A stretch of 7,709 bases of DNA, taken from contig JAGHSS010000386.1 of assembly GCA_018065745.1 (NCBI GenBank), positions 1-7,709 of the forward strand. The letters are read 5' to 3'. The translations under genes were made by a program, and so were the position numbers. The stretch comes from Candidatus Neoflavobacterium equi. GTDB lineage: Bacteria > Bacteroidota > Bacteroidia > Flavobacteriales > Flavobacteriaceae. This document shows positions 1 through 7,672 of this stretch, in pieces (the stretch's first letter is position 1; the number at the start of each line of letters is the position of its first letter). Under the pieces are notes generated by a model. That model ran no database searches, had not been told where the DNA came from, and was given only the letters and a program-made list of their open reading frames with translations.

Positions 1-2
1 CA

Positions 3-56
3 ATTATTCAATTACATCATCACCATCATCATATTCACGCTCAAGCGAGATGCTAA
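3..56 (+). CDS. hisL: his operon leader peptide (3' part; start lies upstream of the window)
   Basis: The frame starting at base 3 reads IIQLHHHHHHIHARQ-like sequence, precisely I-I-Q-L, six His, I-H-A-Q-A-R-C, then TAA at 54-56. Seven of 17 visible codons are His (15-32 and 36-38; five CAT, two CAC). No ATG occurs in this frame inside the window, so the start is off the left edge. A short His-rich frame placed directly before a terminator hairpin and hisG is the hallmark of a histidine attenuator leader, as known from enterobacterial hisL. The peptide itself probably has no function; its translation senses charged histidyl-tRNA. The stop codon lies 7 bases before the antiterminator arm, so a ribosome paused there would cover that arm, whereas one stalled on the His codons would not. 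The role is inferred from layout; the codons are directly seen. Confidence 0.85.
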   Translation: MIQLHHHHHHIHAQARC

Positions 57-62
57 TGGTAT

Positions 63-93
63 GGTTGTAATTCAAATCATATAATTCATAACC
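63..93 (+). promoter_or_regulatory. probable antiterminator hairpin of the his attenuator
   Basis: GGTTGTAATT (63-72) can pair with AATTCATAACC (83-93). This gives 10 base pairs, one of them G-U, with C87 bulged and a 10-base loop (73-82). The 3' arm uses bases 90-93, which also form the base of the terminator stem starting at 90, so the two structures exclude each other. A competing weak pairing exists between ACCAT in the His codons (22-26) and ATGGT at either 56-60 or 61-65. The latter overlaps the antiterminator 5' arm and could act as the protector helix. The pairings were found by eye, without energy calculation. Confidence 0.65.
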
Positions 94-123
94 CGTTTGA
101 GTATATCAGACGGGTTTTTTTTT
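90..123 (+). terminator. intrinsic terminator (attenuator) before hisG
   Basis: AACCCGTTTGA (90-100) pairs with TCAGACGGGTT (106-116) in an 11-bp stem with one G-U pair and a 5-base loop GTATA. Seven further T follow (117-123), and the T-run is nine long counting the last two stem bases. This is a textbook Rho-independent terminator on the + strand. It sits 43 bases before the hisG start and after the leader peptide stop, so it controls read-through into the operon rather than ending it. The remaining leader, 124-166, is pyrimidine- and A-rich and shows no other structure that I can support. Confidence 0.85.
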
Positions 124-166
124 ATTTTCTCTTCTGGTATACTCTATTTTAAAACTAATTTCTCTC

Positions 167-1024
167 ATGAATACTTTAAAGATAGCAGTACAAAAATCAG
201 GTCGTTTAAATGAAGATAGTCTTAAGTTGTTGAAAGACTGTGGAATATCTGTAGACAATGGCTTTGATCAACTAAGAGTTCAGGCTCGTAATTTTCCTAT
301 TGAAATTTTCTTCCTTCGCAATTCTGACATTCCTCAATATGTAAAAGATGGTGTAGTAGATTGTGCTATAATTGGTGAAAACCTCTTGATTGAAAACGAA
401 ATTTCATTGGATGTTATTTCAAAATTAGGATTTTCAAAATGTAAACTGTCAGTTGCGATTCCCAACAATTCGCCAATTGAAAAATTGAGTGATTTTGAAG
501 GAAAAAAGATTGCTACTTCTTACCCAAATACGGTATTAAATTTCTTCAAGCAAAACAACATCAATATAGATATTCACGAAATTTCAGGATCTGTTGAAAT
601 TGCACCAAATATTGGACTTTCTGATGGTATTGTGGATATTGTTTCTAGTGGAAACACCTTGTTTAAAAACAATTTAAAACCGCTTCAAACACTTTTTGAA
701 AGTGAAGCTGTCCTTGTAGCGAATCCTGAATTAAAGGAAGAAGTAGCTGCGATACTTAATAAATTAAACTTCAGAATTCAATCTGTTCTTAAAGCGAGAA
801 ATTCAAAATACATTTTAATGAATGTTCCCAATGAAAAGATTGAAGAAATTTCTAGCATACTTCCCGTTTTAAAATCGCCAACCATTATGCCTTTGGGAGC
901 TTCAGGATGGAGTAGTCTACACTCTGTTATCAATGAAAACCAATTTTGGGACGTTATTGATCAGTTGAAAGATGCTGGTGCACAAGGGATATTAGTTGTG
1001 CCAATTGAAAAAATGGTATTGTAA
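167..1024 (+). CDS. hisG: ATP phosphoribosyltransferase, long form (HisG)
   Basis: HisG catalyses the first committed step of histidine synthesis: ATP plus PRPP gives N1-(5-phosphoribosyl)-ATP and pyrophosphate, in the cytoplasm. At 285 residues it is the long form. The catalytic periplasmic-binding-like part spans about residues 4-205, with the start motif AVQKSGRL (7-14), ATSYPNT (116-122) and the PRPP-binding stretch GLSDGIVDIVSSGNTL (150-165). Residues of about 210-285 match the ACT-like regulatory domain (PLGASGWSSLHSV 242-254, GILVVPIEKM 274-283). In this family that domain mediates feedback inhibition by histidine, so a separate HisZ subunit is not expected. The ATG at 167 puts the conserved N-terminus at its usual place; the bases before it carry no Shine-Dalgarno sequence. 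It is the first structural gene after the attenuator, and its expression should depend on read-through of that terminator. Confidence 0.96.
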   Translation: MNTLKIAVQKSGRLNEDSLKLLKDCGISVDNGFDQLRVQARNFPIEIFFLRNSDIPQYVKDGVVDCAIIGENLLIENEISLDVISKLGFSKCKLSVAIPNNSPIEKLSDFEGKKIATSYPNTVLNFFKQNNINIDIHEISGSVEIAPNIGLSDGIVDIVSSGNTLFKNNLKPLQTLFESEAVLVANPELKEEVAAILNKLNFRIQSVLKARNSKYILMNVPNEKIEEISSILPVLKSPTIMPLGASGWSSLHSVINENQFWDVIDQLKDAGAQGILVVPIEKMVL

Positions 1025-1041
1025 TTTAAAGCGGAAACAAA

Positions 1042-2325
1042 ATGAAAAAGATTTATAATCCAGCTCCTGAAACTTGGGAAGAGTTATTGAAACGTCCAAC
1101 TCAGACGTTTGAAGCTATAGAGCAAACGGTAACTTCTATATTTACTGAAGTACAGCGTTCTAAAAATAAAGCGGTACAAAAATACACCTCACTTTTTGAC
1201 GGGGTAAGTATTGAGAATCTATTGGTGTCTCAAAAAGAAATAGAGGCAGCAGTAACTGCTGTTCCAGAAGAATTAAAAAAAGCCATTCAAACGGCAAAAG
1301 AAAATATTACCATCTTTCACGAAGCTCAAAAAACTTCTGATGTAAAAGTTACGACTTCAACAGGGGTGAGTTGTTGGCAGGTAAAGAAACCTATTGATAA
1401 AATTGGTCTTTATATTCCAGGTGGTTCTGCTCCTTTATTCTCTACAGTTTTGATGTTGTCAATCCCAGCAAAAATTGCTGGATGTAAAGAAATTGTTTTG
1501 TGTACACCTCCAAACAAAGAAGGTAAGATTAATGAAACAATCTTGTATGCTGCCCAGTTATGTGGAGTTACTAAAATATTTAAGGTTGGAGGTATTCAGG
1601 CCATTGCAGCGATGACTTTTGGTACAGAAACCATTCCTGCTGTATATAAAATATTTGGACCTGGAAACCAGTTTGTTACTGTTGCTAAACAAAAGGCCAC
1701 TCAGTTTGGAGTAGCGATTGACATGCCTGCGGGTCCAAGTGAACTTTTGGTTTATGGAGATGAATCATCAAATCCAAACTATATTGCTTCAGATCTATTG
1801 TCTCAAGCAGAACACGGACCTGACAGCCAAGTAATATTGGTGTCTACAGATGAGAAATTGTTGAATGCTGTTGAAGTTGCTTTGGAAGATCAATTGAAAG
1901 TACTTCCACGTGTTGGGATTGCTGAAAAAGCAATTGAAAATTCTAAATTGATCTATGTGGCTGACCAAAAAATAGCGTTAGATTTAATCAATACGTATGC
2001 TCCTGAACACTTTATAATTGCGTCTGACGCTCCTGAATATTTTGTAGAAAATATTGAAAATGCTGGTTCTGTATTTATCGGTTCCTTCACTCCAGAGAGT
2101 GCTGGAGATTATGCATCGGGAACCAATCACACATTGCCAACAAATGGTTTTGCTAAAAACTACAGTGGTGTCATGCTTGATAGTTATATGAAGGCCATCT
2201 CATTTCAGAAAATAACGCCTGAGGGATTGAAAAATTTGGGATCAACCATTGAAATTATGGCACAGGCTGAAGGGCTAGAAGCACACAAAAATGCAGTAAG
2301 TATACGTTTAAAAGATATAGAATAA
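1042..2325 (+). CDS. hisD: histidinol dehydrogenase (HisD)
   Basis: HisD performs the last two steps, oxidising L-histidinol via histidinaldehyde to L-histidine with two NAD+, as a zinc-dependent cytoplasmic homodimer. Length (427 residues) is normal. Visible signatures include [14 protein letters not shown] (125-138), [13 protein letters not shown] (205-217), [11 protein letters not shown] (227-237), [12 protein letters not shown] (252-263), APEHF (320-324) and SGTNHTLPT (359-367). Gln255, His258, Asp356 and His415 line up with the E. coli zinc ligands Gln259, His262, Asp360 and His419, all at a constant offset of four. Glu322-His323 match the catalytic pair Glu326-His327. The enzyme therefore looks fully active. 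A 17-base A-rich gap separates it from hisG, and no Shine-Dalgarno sequence is seen. The gap to hisC is only 5 bases. Confidence 0.97.
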   Translation: MKKIYNPAPETWEELLKRPTQTFEAIEQTVTSIFTEVQRSKNKAVQKYTSLFDGVSIENLLVSQKEIEAAVTAVPEELKKAIQTAKENITIFHEAQKTSDVKVTTSTGVSCWQVKKPIDKIGLYIPGGSAPLFSTVLMLSIPAKIAGCKEIVLCTPPNKEGKINETILYAAQLCGVTKIFKVGGIQAIAAMTFGTETIPAVYKIFGPGNQFVTVAKQKATQFGVAIDMPAGPSELLVYGDESSNPNYIASDLLSQAEHGPDSQVILVSTDEKLLNAVEVALEDQLKVLPRVGIAEKAIENSKLIYVADQKIALDLINTYAPEHFIIASDAPEYFVENIENAGSVFIGSFTPESAGDYASGTNHTLPTNGFAKNYSGVMLDSYMKAISFQKITPEGLKNLGSTIEIMAQAEGLEAHKNAVSIRLKDIE

Positions 2326-2330
2326 GAATC

Positions 2331-3365
2331 ATGGATTTGCAAAAAATTATCAGACCTAATATATGGAAGATGGCACCTTATTCTTCAGCTCGTGATGAGT
2401 TTAAGGATGCAGTGGGGGATTTTGTTTTTTTGGATGCAAATGAGAATCCTTTTGACAACTCATTAAACAGATATCCAGATCCCATGCAAACCCAATTAAA
2501 AGTGGTTTTGTCTAAATTAAAAGGGGTTGAAACCAATCAAATTTTGGTTGGTAATGGGAGTGATGAAGTTTTAGATCTGTTGTTTAGAGCCGTTTGTGAG
2601 CCAAATGTTGACAATGTATTAACCATTGCACCGTCTTATGGTATGTACAGTGTTTTGGCTAATCTGAATGCTGTTGAAAATAGATTACAGTTGTTAGACG
2701 CTGATTTCCAACCTAAGGTGGAGGAGATTTTAAGTAAGGTTGATGCACGTACTAAAATGATATTTCTATGTTCTCCAAACAATCCTACAGGTAATGATAT
2801 TATTCCAGAAAAGATTGTTCAACTGTTGGAGAATTTTGATGGATTTGTAGTTATTGACGAAGCGTATATTGAATTTTCAAATCAAAATTCTTGGATTGAA
2901 GTTTTGAACGACTATCCTAATTTAGTTGTGACACAGACGTTGTCAAAAGCCGTTGGTTTGGCAGGACTTAGGGTAGGATTGCTTTATGCAAACAAGGACT
3001 TTGTTGGCATATTGAACAAAATCAAACCTCCTTATAATGTAAATGTTTTATCTCAGGCCAAGGCTGTAGAGATTTTGAAAGACTATGACAAGGTTGCTGC
3101 TGCTACTGCATTGATTGTTGAAGAAAAAAAGAAGATGAATGAAGCATTAAAGGAAATTTCATTCATTCAAAAAATATATCCATCGGCGGCTAATTTCATA
3201 CTTATAGAAGTTGATGATGCCAACAGCAGATATGAACAAGTTTTGGCTGCTGGATTTGTGTTGAGAAATCGAACAAAAGATCCCTTGTGCAAAAATTGTT
3301 TGCGTATTTCTGTGGGTACACCATCAGAAAATGAGGCTTTGTTGAATTTATTAAAGACTTTATAA
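2331..3365 (+). CDS. hisC: histidinol-phosphate aminotransferase (HisC)
   Basis: HisC is a PLP-dependent fold-type I aminotransferase. It converts imidazole-acetol phosphate plus glutamate to L-histidinol phosphate plus 2-oxoglutarate. The 344-residue length fits. Motifs in order are DANENPF (35-41) near the N-terminus, [11 protein letters not shown] (74-84) for cofactor phosphate binding, PSYGMY (101-106), SPNNPTGN (148-155), VVIDEAY (173-179) with Asp176 contacting the pyridine nitrogen, [14 protein letters not shown] (203-216) with the Schiff-base Lys206 and phosphate-binding Arg214, and LRISVGTP (324-331) with substrate-carboxylate Arg325. It begins 5 bases after hisD. Its stop codon overlaps the hisB start by one base in TAATG, which implies coupled translation. 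Aminotransferases of this group can also act on aromatic amino acids, but the operon context settles the main role. Confidence 0.96.
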   Translation: MDLQKIIRPNIWKMAPYSSARDEFKDAVGDFVFLDANENPFDNSLNRYPDPMQTQLKVVLSKLKGVETNQILVGNGSDEVLDLLFRAVCEPNVDNVLTIAPSYGMYSVLANLNAVENRLQLLDADFQPKVEEILSKVDARTKMIFLCSPNNPTGNDIIPEKIVQLLENFDGFVVIDEAYIEFSNQNSWIEVLNDYPNLVVTQTLSKAVGLAGLRVGLLYANKDFVGILNKIKPPYNVNVLSQAKAVEILKDYDKVAAATALIVEEKKKMNEALKEISFIQKIYPSAANFILIEVDDANSRYEQVLAAGFVLRNRTKDPLCKNCLRISVGTPSENEALLNLLKTL

Positions 3366-4501
3366 TGTTAAAAAAAATATTATTTATAGATCGTGACGGT
3401 ACTTTGGTACTGGAGCCTGCAGATTATCAAGTGGATTCCTTTGATAAATTAGTTTTTTATCCAGAAGTGTTTTTTTACTTGAGTAAAATTGTTCGTGAGT
3501 TAGATTATGAATTGGTTATGGTGACGAATCAAGACGGATTGGGTACACCATCAAATCCTGACGAATTGTTCTGGCCGATACAAAATTTCATCGTGAAAGC
3601 GTTTGAAAATGAAGGTGTGATGTTTTCTGAGATTTTCATTGACAAGACTTTTGCTCATGAAAATGCAATAACTAGAAAACCCAATACGGGTATGTTGACT
3701 CAATATTTACAGAATCCTGCTTACAATTTGCAAGATTCTTTTGTAATTGGAGATCGAATTACGGATGTTAAATTGGCTCAAAACTTATCTGCTAAAGGTA
3801 TTTTTATTGCAACAGATGAAACATTAGGCGCTGCTGAAGTAGCTGCTGGAGATGATTTGAATGATGTAATTGCATTAAAAACAACCTCGTGGAAAGAAAT
3901 CTATGAATTTTTGAAACTTAAGGATCGTACTGCCAATATTACAAGAAACACCAACGAAACTAAGATTGATATTCAATTGAATTTGGACGGTACAGGTAAG
4001 GCTGTAATAGATACAGGTATCCATTTTTTTGACCATATGTTGGATCAAATTGCCCGTCACGGTCAAATGGATTTAAATATTAAGGTGCAAGGTGATTTGG
4101 AAGTTGATGAACATCATACAATTGAAGATACAGCCATTGCATTGGGAGAAGTTTTTGCTGCAGCTTTAGGAAATAAGCTGGGGATTGAACGCTATGGTTT
4201 TTGTTTGCCAATGGATGATTGTTTGGCACAGGTGGCTATTGATTTTGGTGGTAGAAACTGGTTGGTTTGGGATGCTGAGTTTAAACGTGAAATGATTGGT
4301 CAAATGCCGACAGAAATGTTTTTACACTTCTTTAAATCTTTTTCTGACGGTGCAAAAGCAAATATAAATATCAAGGCTGAGGGTACCAATGAACACCATA
4401 AGATTGAGGCAATATTTAAAGCTTTTGCCAAGGCTATTAAAGTTGCTGTAAAGCGCGATCCAGAAAAAATGATATTACCATCCACTAAGGGGATGTTGTA
4501 G
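3365..4501 (+). CDS. hisB: bifunctional histidinol-phosphatase / imidazoleglycerol-phosphate dehydratase (HisB)
   Basis: This is a fusion of two enzymes. The N-terminal HAD-type phosphatase (about residues 1-170) dephosphorylates histidinol phosphate. It shows FIDRDGTL (7-14) with nucleophile Asp9 and acid/base Asp11, VTNQDGLG (53-60), RKP with Lys105, and IGDRITD (128-134). The C-terminal dehydratase (about 188-378) converts imidazole-glycerol phosphate to imidazole-acetol phosphate. It shows [14 protein letters not shown] (220-233), DEHHTIED (248-255) and NEHHKIEA (342-349), the His-rich metal sites, and ends in LPSTKGML like E. coli HisB. At 378 residues it is about 20 longer than the E. 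coli protein; the extra stretch lies around residues 152-172, between the domains. The phosphatase zinc loop is altered: positions equivalent to E. coli Cys92, His94, Cys100 and Cys102 are Asp93, Thr95, Ala101 and Thr103 (comparison from memory). The core catalytic residues remain, so activity is still expected. Confidence 0.95.
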   Translation: MLKKILFIDRDGTLVLEPADYQVDSFDKLVFYPEVFFYLSKIVRELDYELVMVTNQDGLGTPSNPDELFWPIQNFIVKAFENEGVMFSEIFIDKTFAHENAITRKPNTGMLTQYLQNPAYNLQDSFVIGDRITDVKLAQNLSAKGIFIATDETLGAAEVAAGDDLNDVIALKTTSWKEIYEFLKLKDRTANITRNTNETKIDIQLNLDGTGKAVIDTGIHFFDHMLDQIARHGQMDLNIKVQGDLEVDEHHTIEDTAIALGEVFAAALGNKLGIERYGFCLPMDDCLAQVAIDFGGRNWLVWDAEFKREMIGQMPTEMFLHFFKSFSDGAKANINIKAEGTNEHHKIEAIFKAFAKAIKVAVKRDPEKMILPSTKGML

Positions 4502-4516
4502 AAAATAGACAAAGAC

Positions 4517-5113
4517 ATGAAAATTGCAATTATAGATTATGGTGCTGGTAATGTTCAAAGTGTGCTTTTTGCCATAGAACGTTTGGGATATTCAGCAGTA
4601 GTAACTGCTGACAAGGAAGAGATAATCACAGCAGATTATGTTATTTTTCCTGGAGTAGGAGAGGCTTCCTTTGCCATGCGCAAATTGGAATCCCTTGGAT
4701 TGGTATCCGTTATCAAAAATTTAAAACAACCAGTTTTGGGTATTTGTTTGGGTATGCAATTATTGTGTGCTTTTTCTGAAGAGGGAGATACCGCAGGTAT
4801 CGGAATTTTTGATCTTAAAGTTCAGAAATTTTCTGAAGATTTGAAAGTACCTCAAGTTGGTTGGAATACGATAACTGATTTGAAAAATGAATTGTTTGAA
4901 GGTATAGCAGCGAATGCATTTATGTATTTGGTTCACTCTTATTACGTTCCAATGAATGCGCATGCTATTTCAACTACGTCTTATGGTGTTGATTATGCAA
5001 CGGCCATACAAAAAGATAATTTTTATGGAGTGCAATTTCACCCGGAGAAAAGTGGCGCCGTTGGAAGCCAGATTATCAAAGCTTTTTTGAACATTAAAAC
5101 TACGAATGCATGA
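4517..5113 (+). CDS. hisH: imidazole glycerol phosphate synthase, glutaminase subunit (HisH)
   Basis: HisH is a class I glutamine amidotransferase that hydrolyses glutamine and passes ammonia to HisF for ring closure of the imidazole. The 198-residue length is typical. The catalytic triad is visible as Cys77 in GICLGMQLL (75-83) and His175 plus Glu177 in [10 protein letters not shown] (171-180). The oxyanion-hole loop [11 protein letters not shown] (44-54), N-terminal DYGAGN (7-12), PQVGWN (112-117) and VHSYYVP (139-145) are also family signatures. It starts 15 bases after hisB behind an A-rich, Shine-Dalgarno-free spacer. It overlaps hisA by four bases (ATGA). Its partner HisF is two genes downstream, so both subunits come from the same message. 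Confidence 0.96.
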   Translation: MKIAIIDYGAGNVQSVLFAIERLGYSAVVTADKEEIITADYVIFPGVGEASFAMRKLESLGLVSVIKNLKQPVLGICLGMQLLCAFSEEGDTAGIGIFDLKVQKFSEDLKVPQVGWNTITDLKNELFEGIAANAFMYLVHSYYVPMNAHAISTTSYGVDYATAIQKDNFYGVQFHPEKSGAVGSQIIKAFLNIKTTNA

Positions 5114-5838
5114 GAATAATTCCCGCCATAGATATCATAGATGGAAAATGTGTACGCCTTTCAAAAGGGGACTATGACACAAAAAAAATATACAATGAAA
5201 ATCCGTTAGAGGTTGCTAAGCAGTTTGAAGATGTAGGAATTCAATATTTGCATCTTGTAGATTTGGATGGGGCAAAATCTCATCAAATTATCAATCACAA
5301 AATATTGGAACAGATTGCGACCAAAACTAATTTAAAAATTGATTTTGGTGGTGGTTTAAAATCTGATGCAGATTTAAAAATTGCTTTTGAGTCTGGAGCA
5401 AATCAAATTACTGGAGGGAGCATTGCTGTAAAGGAGCCCCATACTTTTTTAAATTGGTTACAGGATTATGGATCGGATAAAATTATTTTGGGAGCTGATG
5501 TCAAAGATCGCAAAATTGCAATATCGGGTTGGCTTGAGGCTAGTGAATTGGATTTGATCCCCTTTATATCTGATTTTTATAACAAGGGGATTAAACATGT
5601 GATATCAACTGATATTTCTTTAGATGGCATGTTAGCAGGGACTTCAAATGTATTGTATCAAGAATTGATGCAAGCAGTTCCTGGAGTTCAATTGATTGCT
5701 TCTGGAGGCATCTCCTGTTTGGATGATGTGTATAAAGTAAATGAAATTGGATGTGAGGGAGTGATCATTGGTAAGGCAATTTATGAAGGGTTCATCACGT
5801 TGAAGGATTTAGAAAGAATTTCAATAAACGGTTTATAA
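5110..5838 (+). CDS. hisA: ProFAR isomerase (HisA)
   Basis: HisA is 1-(5-phosphoribosyl)-5-[(5-phosphoribosylamino)methylideneamino]imidazole-4-carboxamide isomerase. It carries out the Amadori rearrangement of ProFAR to PRFAR, the substrate of HisF-HisH. At 242 residues it is a single (beta/alpha)8 barrel. The two catalytic Asp are Asp8 in [14 protein letters not shown] (4-17) and Asp130 in LGADVK (127-132). The first phosphate site is in FGGGLKS (79-85) and the second in ASGGIS (197-202) with [10 protein letters not shown] (218-227). STDISLDGM (166-174) carries the conserved Thr and Asp. The start ATG overlaps the hisH stop (ATGA) and the stop overlaps the hisF start (TAATG), so translation is probably coupled on both sides. 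HisA and HisF are ancient paralogues and share the N-terminal Asp motif and the two-half phosphate sites seen here. Confidence 0.96.
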   Translation: MRIIPAIDIIDGKCVRLSKGDYDTKKIYNENPLEVAKQFEDVGIQYLHLVDLDGAKSHQIINHKILEQIATKTNLKIDFGGGLKSDADLKIAFESGANQITGGSIAVKEPHTFLNWLQDYGSDKIILGADVKDRKIAISGWLEASELDLIPFISDFYNKGIKHVISTDISLDGMLAGTSNVLYQELMQAVPGVQLIASGGISCLDDVYKVNEIGCEGVIIGKAIYEGFITLKDLERISINGL

Positions 5839-6596
5839 TGTTAACAAAGAGAATTATCCCATGTTTGGACATCAAAGACGGACAAACAGTTAAAGGTGTA
5901 AACTTTATCAATATAAAATCTGTAGGTGATCCCGTAGAATTGGCTTATAAATATGCTCAAGAAGGAGCAGATGAATTGGTCTTTTTAGATATTTCAGCTA
6001 CTGAGGAACGCAGGAGAACCTTATTGCCATTGGTCCGCAAAATTGCGCAACGCATTGACATCCCGTTTACTGTTGGTGGAGGGGTTGCTTCAGTTGCTGA
6101 TGTTGAACAGCTTCTGCGCAATGGGGCTGATAAAATTGCGATTAATTCTGCAGCGATCAAAAATCCACAATTGATCACAGATATTGCAAAGCAATTTGGA
6201 TCACAATGTGTGGTTTTAGCTGTAGATGCTAAACTTGTTGATGGACAATGGAAAGTGCATTTGATGGGAGGGAAGACGCCTACTGCATTAAATTTACACG
6301 ATTGGGTTGTTGAAGCTGTGAAATTAGGTGCTGGTGAAATTCTTTTCACTTCAATGGATCACGACGGAACCAAAGCGGGTTTTGCTGTGGAAACTCTTGA
6401 GGAATTATGCCAATTAGTCAATGTACCCATCATAGCATCTGGAGGTGCGGGCAATAAAGAACACTTTTTAGATTTATTTCAAAACACAGCGGTTGATGCT
6501 GCTTTAGCTGCTAGTATATTTCATTATAATGAAGTGCCAGTACCAGAGTTAAAAGGGTATTTAAAAGAAAATAATATTGCAATAAGAACAGTATGA
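5838..6596 (+). CDS. hisF: imidazole glycerol phosphate synthase, cyclase subunit (HisF)
   Basis: HisF takes PRFAR and the ammonia delivered by HisH and makes imidazole-glycerol phosphate and AICAR, the latter feeding purine synthesis. The 252-residue (beta/alpha)8 barrel has the catalytic Asp11 in [11 protein letters not shown] (5-15) and Asp130 in LAVDAK (127-132). Phosphate-binding loops are VGGGVAS (79-85) and ASGGAGN (200-206). [11 protein letters not shown] (171-181) is a cyclase signature that separates it from HisA. Arg5, Glu46, Lys99 and Glu167 sit at exactly the positions of the ammonia gate described for Thermotoga maritima HisF, so channelling should be intact. The gene overlaps hisA by one base (TAATG) and hisI by four (ATGA). 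Confidence 0.97.
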   Translation: MLTKRIIPCLDIKDGQTVKGVNFINIKSVGDPVELAYKYAQEGADELVFLDISATEERRRTLLPLVRKIAQRIDIPFTVGGGVASVADVEQLLRNGADKIAINSAAIKNPQLITDIAKQFGSQCVVLAVDAKLVDGQWKVHLMGGKTPTALNLHDWVVEAVKLGAGEILFTSMDHDGTKAGFAVETLEELCQLVNVPIIASGGAGNKEHFLDLFQNTAVDAALAASIFHYNEVPVPELKGYLKENNIAIRTV

Positions 6597-7198
6597 ATAT
6601 AGCATTTAATAAATTTGAAGATGGTTTAGTGCCTGCCATTATACAAGATGCACAAACATCCAAAGTTTTAATGCTTGGATATGTAAATGAATTATCATGG
6701 TCAACAACCCTTGAAACTAAAAAGGTTACATTTTTTAGTAGGTCAAAAAACAGACTTTGGACTAAAGGAGAAGAAAGTGGACACTTTTTAGAATTGGTTT
6801 CTTATGCTGTAGATTGTGATGATGATGCTCTTTTAATAAAAGTCAATCCTGTTGGACCTACCTGTCACACAGGAAGTGATACTTGTTGGCAAGAAAAAAA
6901 TGAGGCTTCTTATGGTTTCTTGACTACTTTGGAAAACACCATTGAAAGCAGACGTAATGCTGCAGATTCTGAGAAGAGTTATGTAGCTTCTCTCTTTGAT
7001 TTGGGTATCAATAAAATTGCTCAGAAAGTAGGTGAAGAGGCTGTTGAAACAGTTATTGAAGCAATGGATTCAAATGATGATTTGTTTTTGAACGAGTCTG
7101 CAGATCTTTTGTTTCACTATTTAATATTGCTACAAGCAAAAGGATTTAAGTTAGAAAATGTCATTGAAATTTTAATGGGACGTGTGAAAAAATCGTAA
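6593..7198 (+). CDS. hisI: bifunctional phosphoribosyl-AMP cyclohydrolase / phosphoribosyl-ATP pyrophosphatase (HisIE)
   Basis: This fusion carries out steps two and three of the pathway. The C-terminal HisE domain (about residues 108-195) removes pyrophosphate from PR-ATP. The N-terminal HisI domain (about 1-105) opens the adenine ring of PR-AMP to give ProFAR. HisI signatures are [15 protein letters not shown] (49-63), DCDDDALL (74-81) with Asp74, Asp76 and Asp78 expected to bind magnesium, and [12 protein letters not shown] (88-99). Cys75, Cys91 and Cys98 are the expected zinc ligands. The HisE part, an all-helical MazG-like fold, shows LENTIESRR (113-121), [13 protein letters not shown] (145-157) and [13 protein letters not shown] (168-180), with acidic residues for metal binding. 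The 201-residue length agrees with known HisIE fusions. It is the last his gene and overlaps hisF by four bases. Confidence 0.96.
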   Translation: MNIAFNKFEDGLVPAIIQDAQTSKVLMLGYVNELSWSTTLETKKVTFFSRSKNRLWTKGEESGHFLELVSYAVDCDDDALLIKVNPVGPTCHTGSDTCWQEKNEASYGFLTTLENTIESRRNAADSEKSYVASLFDLGINKIAQKVGEEAVETVIEAMDSNDDLFLNESADLLFHYLILLQAKGFKLENVIEILMGRVKKS

Positions 7199-7219
7199 CT
7201 TTATAACAAACTAATAACT

Positions 7220-7630
7220 ATGAATTTTCATACAAGAAAATGGGTAAAACCGGAAGATTTAAATCCCAATCGCACCTTATTTGGTGGTAGATTACTCGCG
7301 TGGATTGATGAGGAAGCTGCATTGTACAGTATTGTGCAATTGGAGAATCCACATGTGGTAACAAAATTTATGTCAGAAATTAATTTTATGGCATCAGCTA
7401 CACAGGGGGATATTATAGAGATTGGAATTGAAGTTGTCAAATTTGGAAAGACTTCCTTAGTCTTGAGATGTGAGGTAAGAAACAAAATGAAATTGCAAAC
7501 CATCTTGAAAGTAGAAAATATCATCATGGTCAATTTGGATGAGAATGGCGTGCCATTACCACACGGAAAGACTGAAGTGGAGTATGTAAAATACAGAATG
7601 CCGAGTAAACCAGATTCGTCATTTACCTAA
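7220..7630 (+). CDS. acyl-CoA thioesterase, hotdog fold (YciA/ACOT-like)
   Basis: The 136-residue protein matches the small hotdog-fold thioesterases that hydrolyse acyl-CoA to free acid and CoA in the cytoplasm, usually as hexamers. The segment LNPNRTLFGGRLLAWIDEEAA (14-34, key features N-x-x-T-L-F-G-G and Asp30) is the family's central-helix motif. Asp30 is the likely catalytic acid. EINFMASATQGDIIEIGIE (53-71) and the following strands VKFGKTSLVLRCEVRN (73-88) complete the fold. No signal peptide or membrane segment is seen. It lies 21 bases after hisI on the same strand with no terminator between, so it is probably co-transcribed with the his genes. I know of no histidine pathway role for such an enzyme. 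The substrate cannot be told from sequence; a short- or medium-chain acyl-CoA is a guess from YciA. The C-terminal tail after about residue 125 is poorly conserved. Confidence 0.85.
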   Translation: MNFHTRKWVKPEDLNPNRTLFGGRLLAWIDEEAALYSIVQLENPHVVTKFMSEINFMASATQGDIIEIGIEVVKFGKTSLVLRCEVRNKMKLQTILKVENIIMVNLDENGVPLPHGKTEVEYVKYRMPSKPDSSFT

Positions 7631-7638
7631 AAATACAC

Positions 7639-7672
7639 TAAAGTTGCCTTTTTTTAAGAGGCGTAAACTTTA
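7639..7672 (+). terminator. imperfect hairpin after the operon, possible terminator
   Basis: TAAAGTT (7639-7645) pairs with AACTTTA (7666-7672), and GCCT (7646-7649) with AGGC (7659-7662), leaving GTA (7663-7665) bulged and a T-rich loop of nine bases. The hairpin begins 9 bases after the thioesterase stop, the right place for the end of the transcript. The following sequence is AT-rich (TATTTAACAATTTTT) but has no immediate unbroken T-run, so it is a weak candidate. The complement could equally serve a convergent gene beyond the window. The rest of the tail, to 7709, shows no gene or other signal. Confidence 0.4.

Noticed and set aside
15..38. CAT/CAC run read as a simple trinucleotide repeat or an engineered His tag
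   Set aside because: It lies in an open frame that stops just before a terminator and hisG, which explains the run as regulatory His codons; no vector-like sequence is seen.
3875..4963. Three short minus-strand frames (3875-4066, 4300-4518, 4760-4963)
   Set aside because: Each is antisense to conserved parts of hisB or hisH, is under 75 codons, and has no motif or start context of its own.
3370..5188. Runs of eight A at 3370-3377 (hisB start) and 5181-5188 (hisA) as slippage or phase-variation sites
   Set aside because: Such runs are expected by chance in AT-rich coding DNA with Lys codons, and both genes are intact as read.
5957..6349. 130-codon open frame on the minus strand inside hisF
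   Set aside because: It lies wholly within the clearly conserved hisF gene. Its translation is Ser/Thr/Cys-rich with no recognisable domain, so it is a shadow frame.
5110..6596. HisA and HisF similarity as a recent tandem duplication
   Set aside because: The two share only the ancient barrel motifs that are universal in these families; there is no sign of a recent copy at the DNA level.
7228..7533. 101-codon open frame on the minus strand inside the thioesterase gene
   Set aside because: The + strand frame has the hotdog motif and sits in the operon; the minus frame has no recognisable features.
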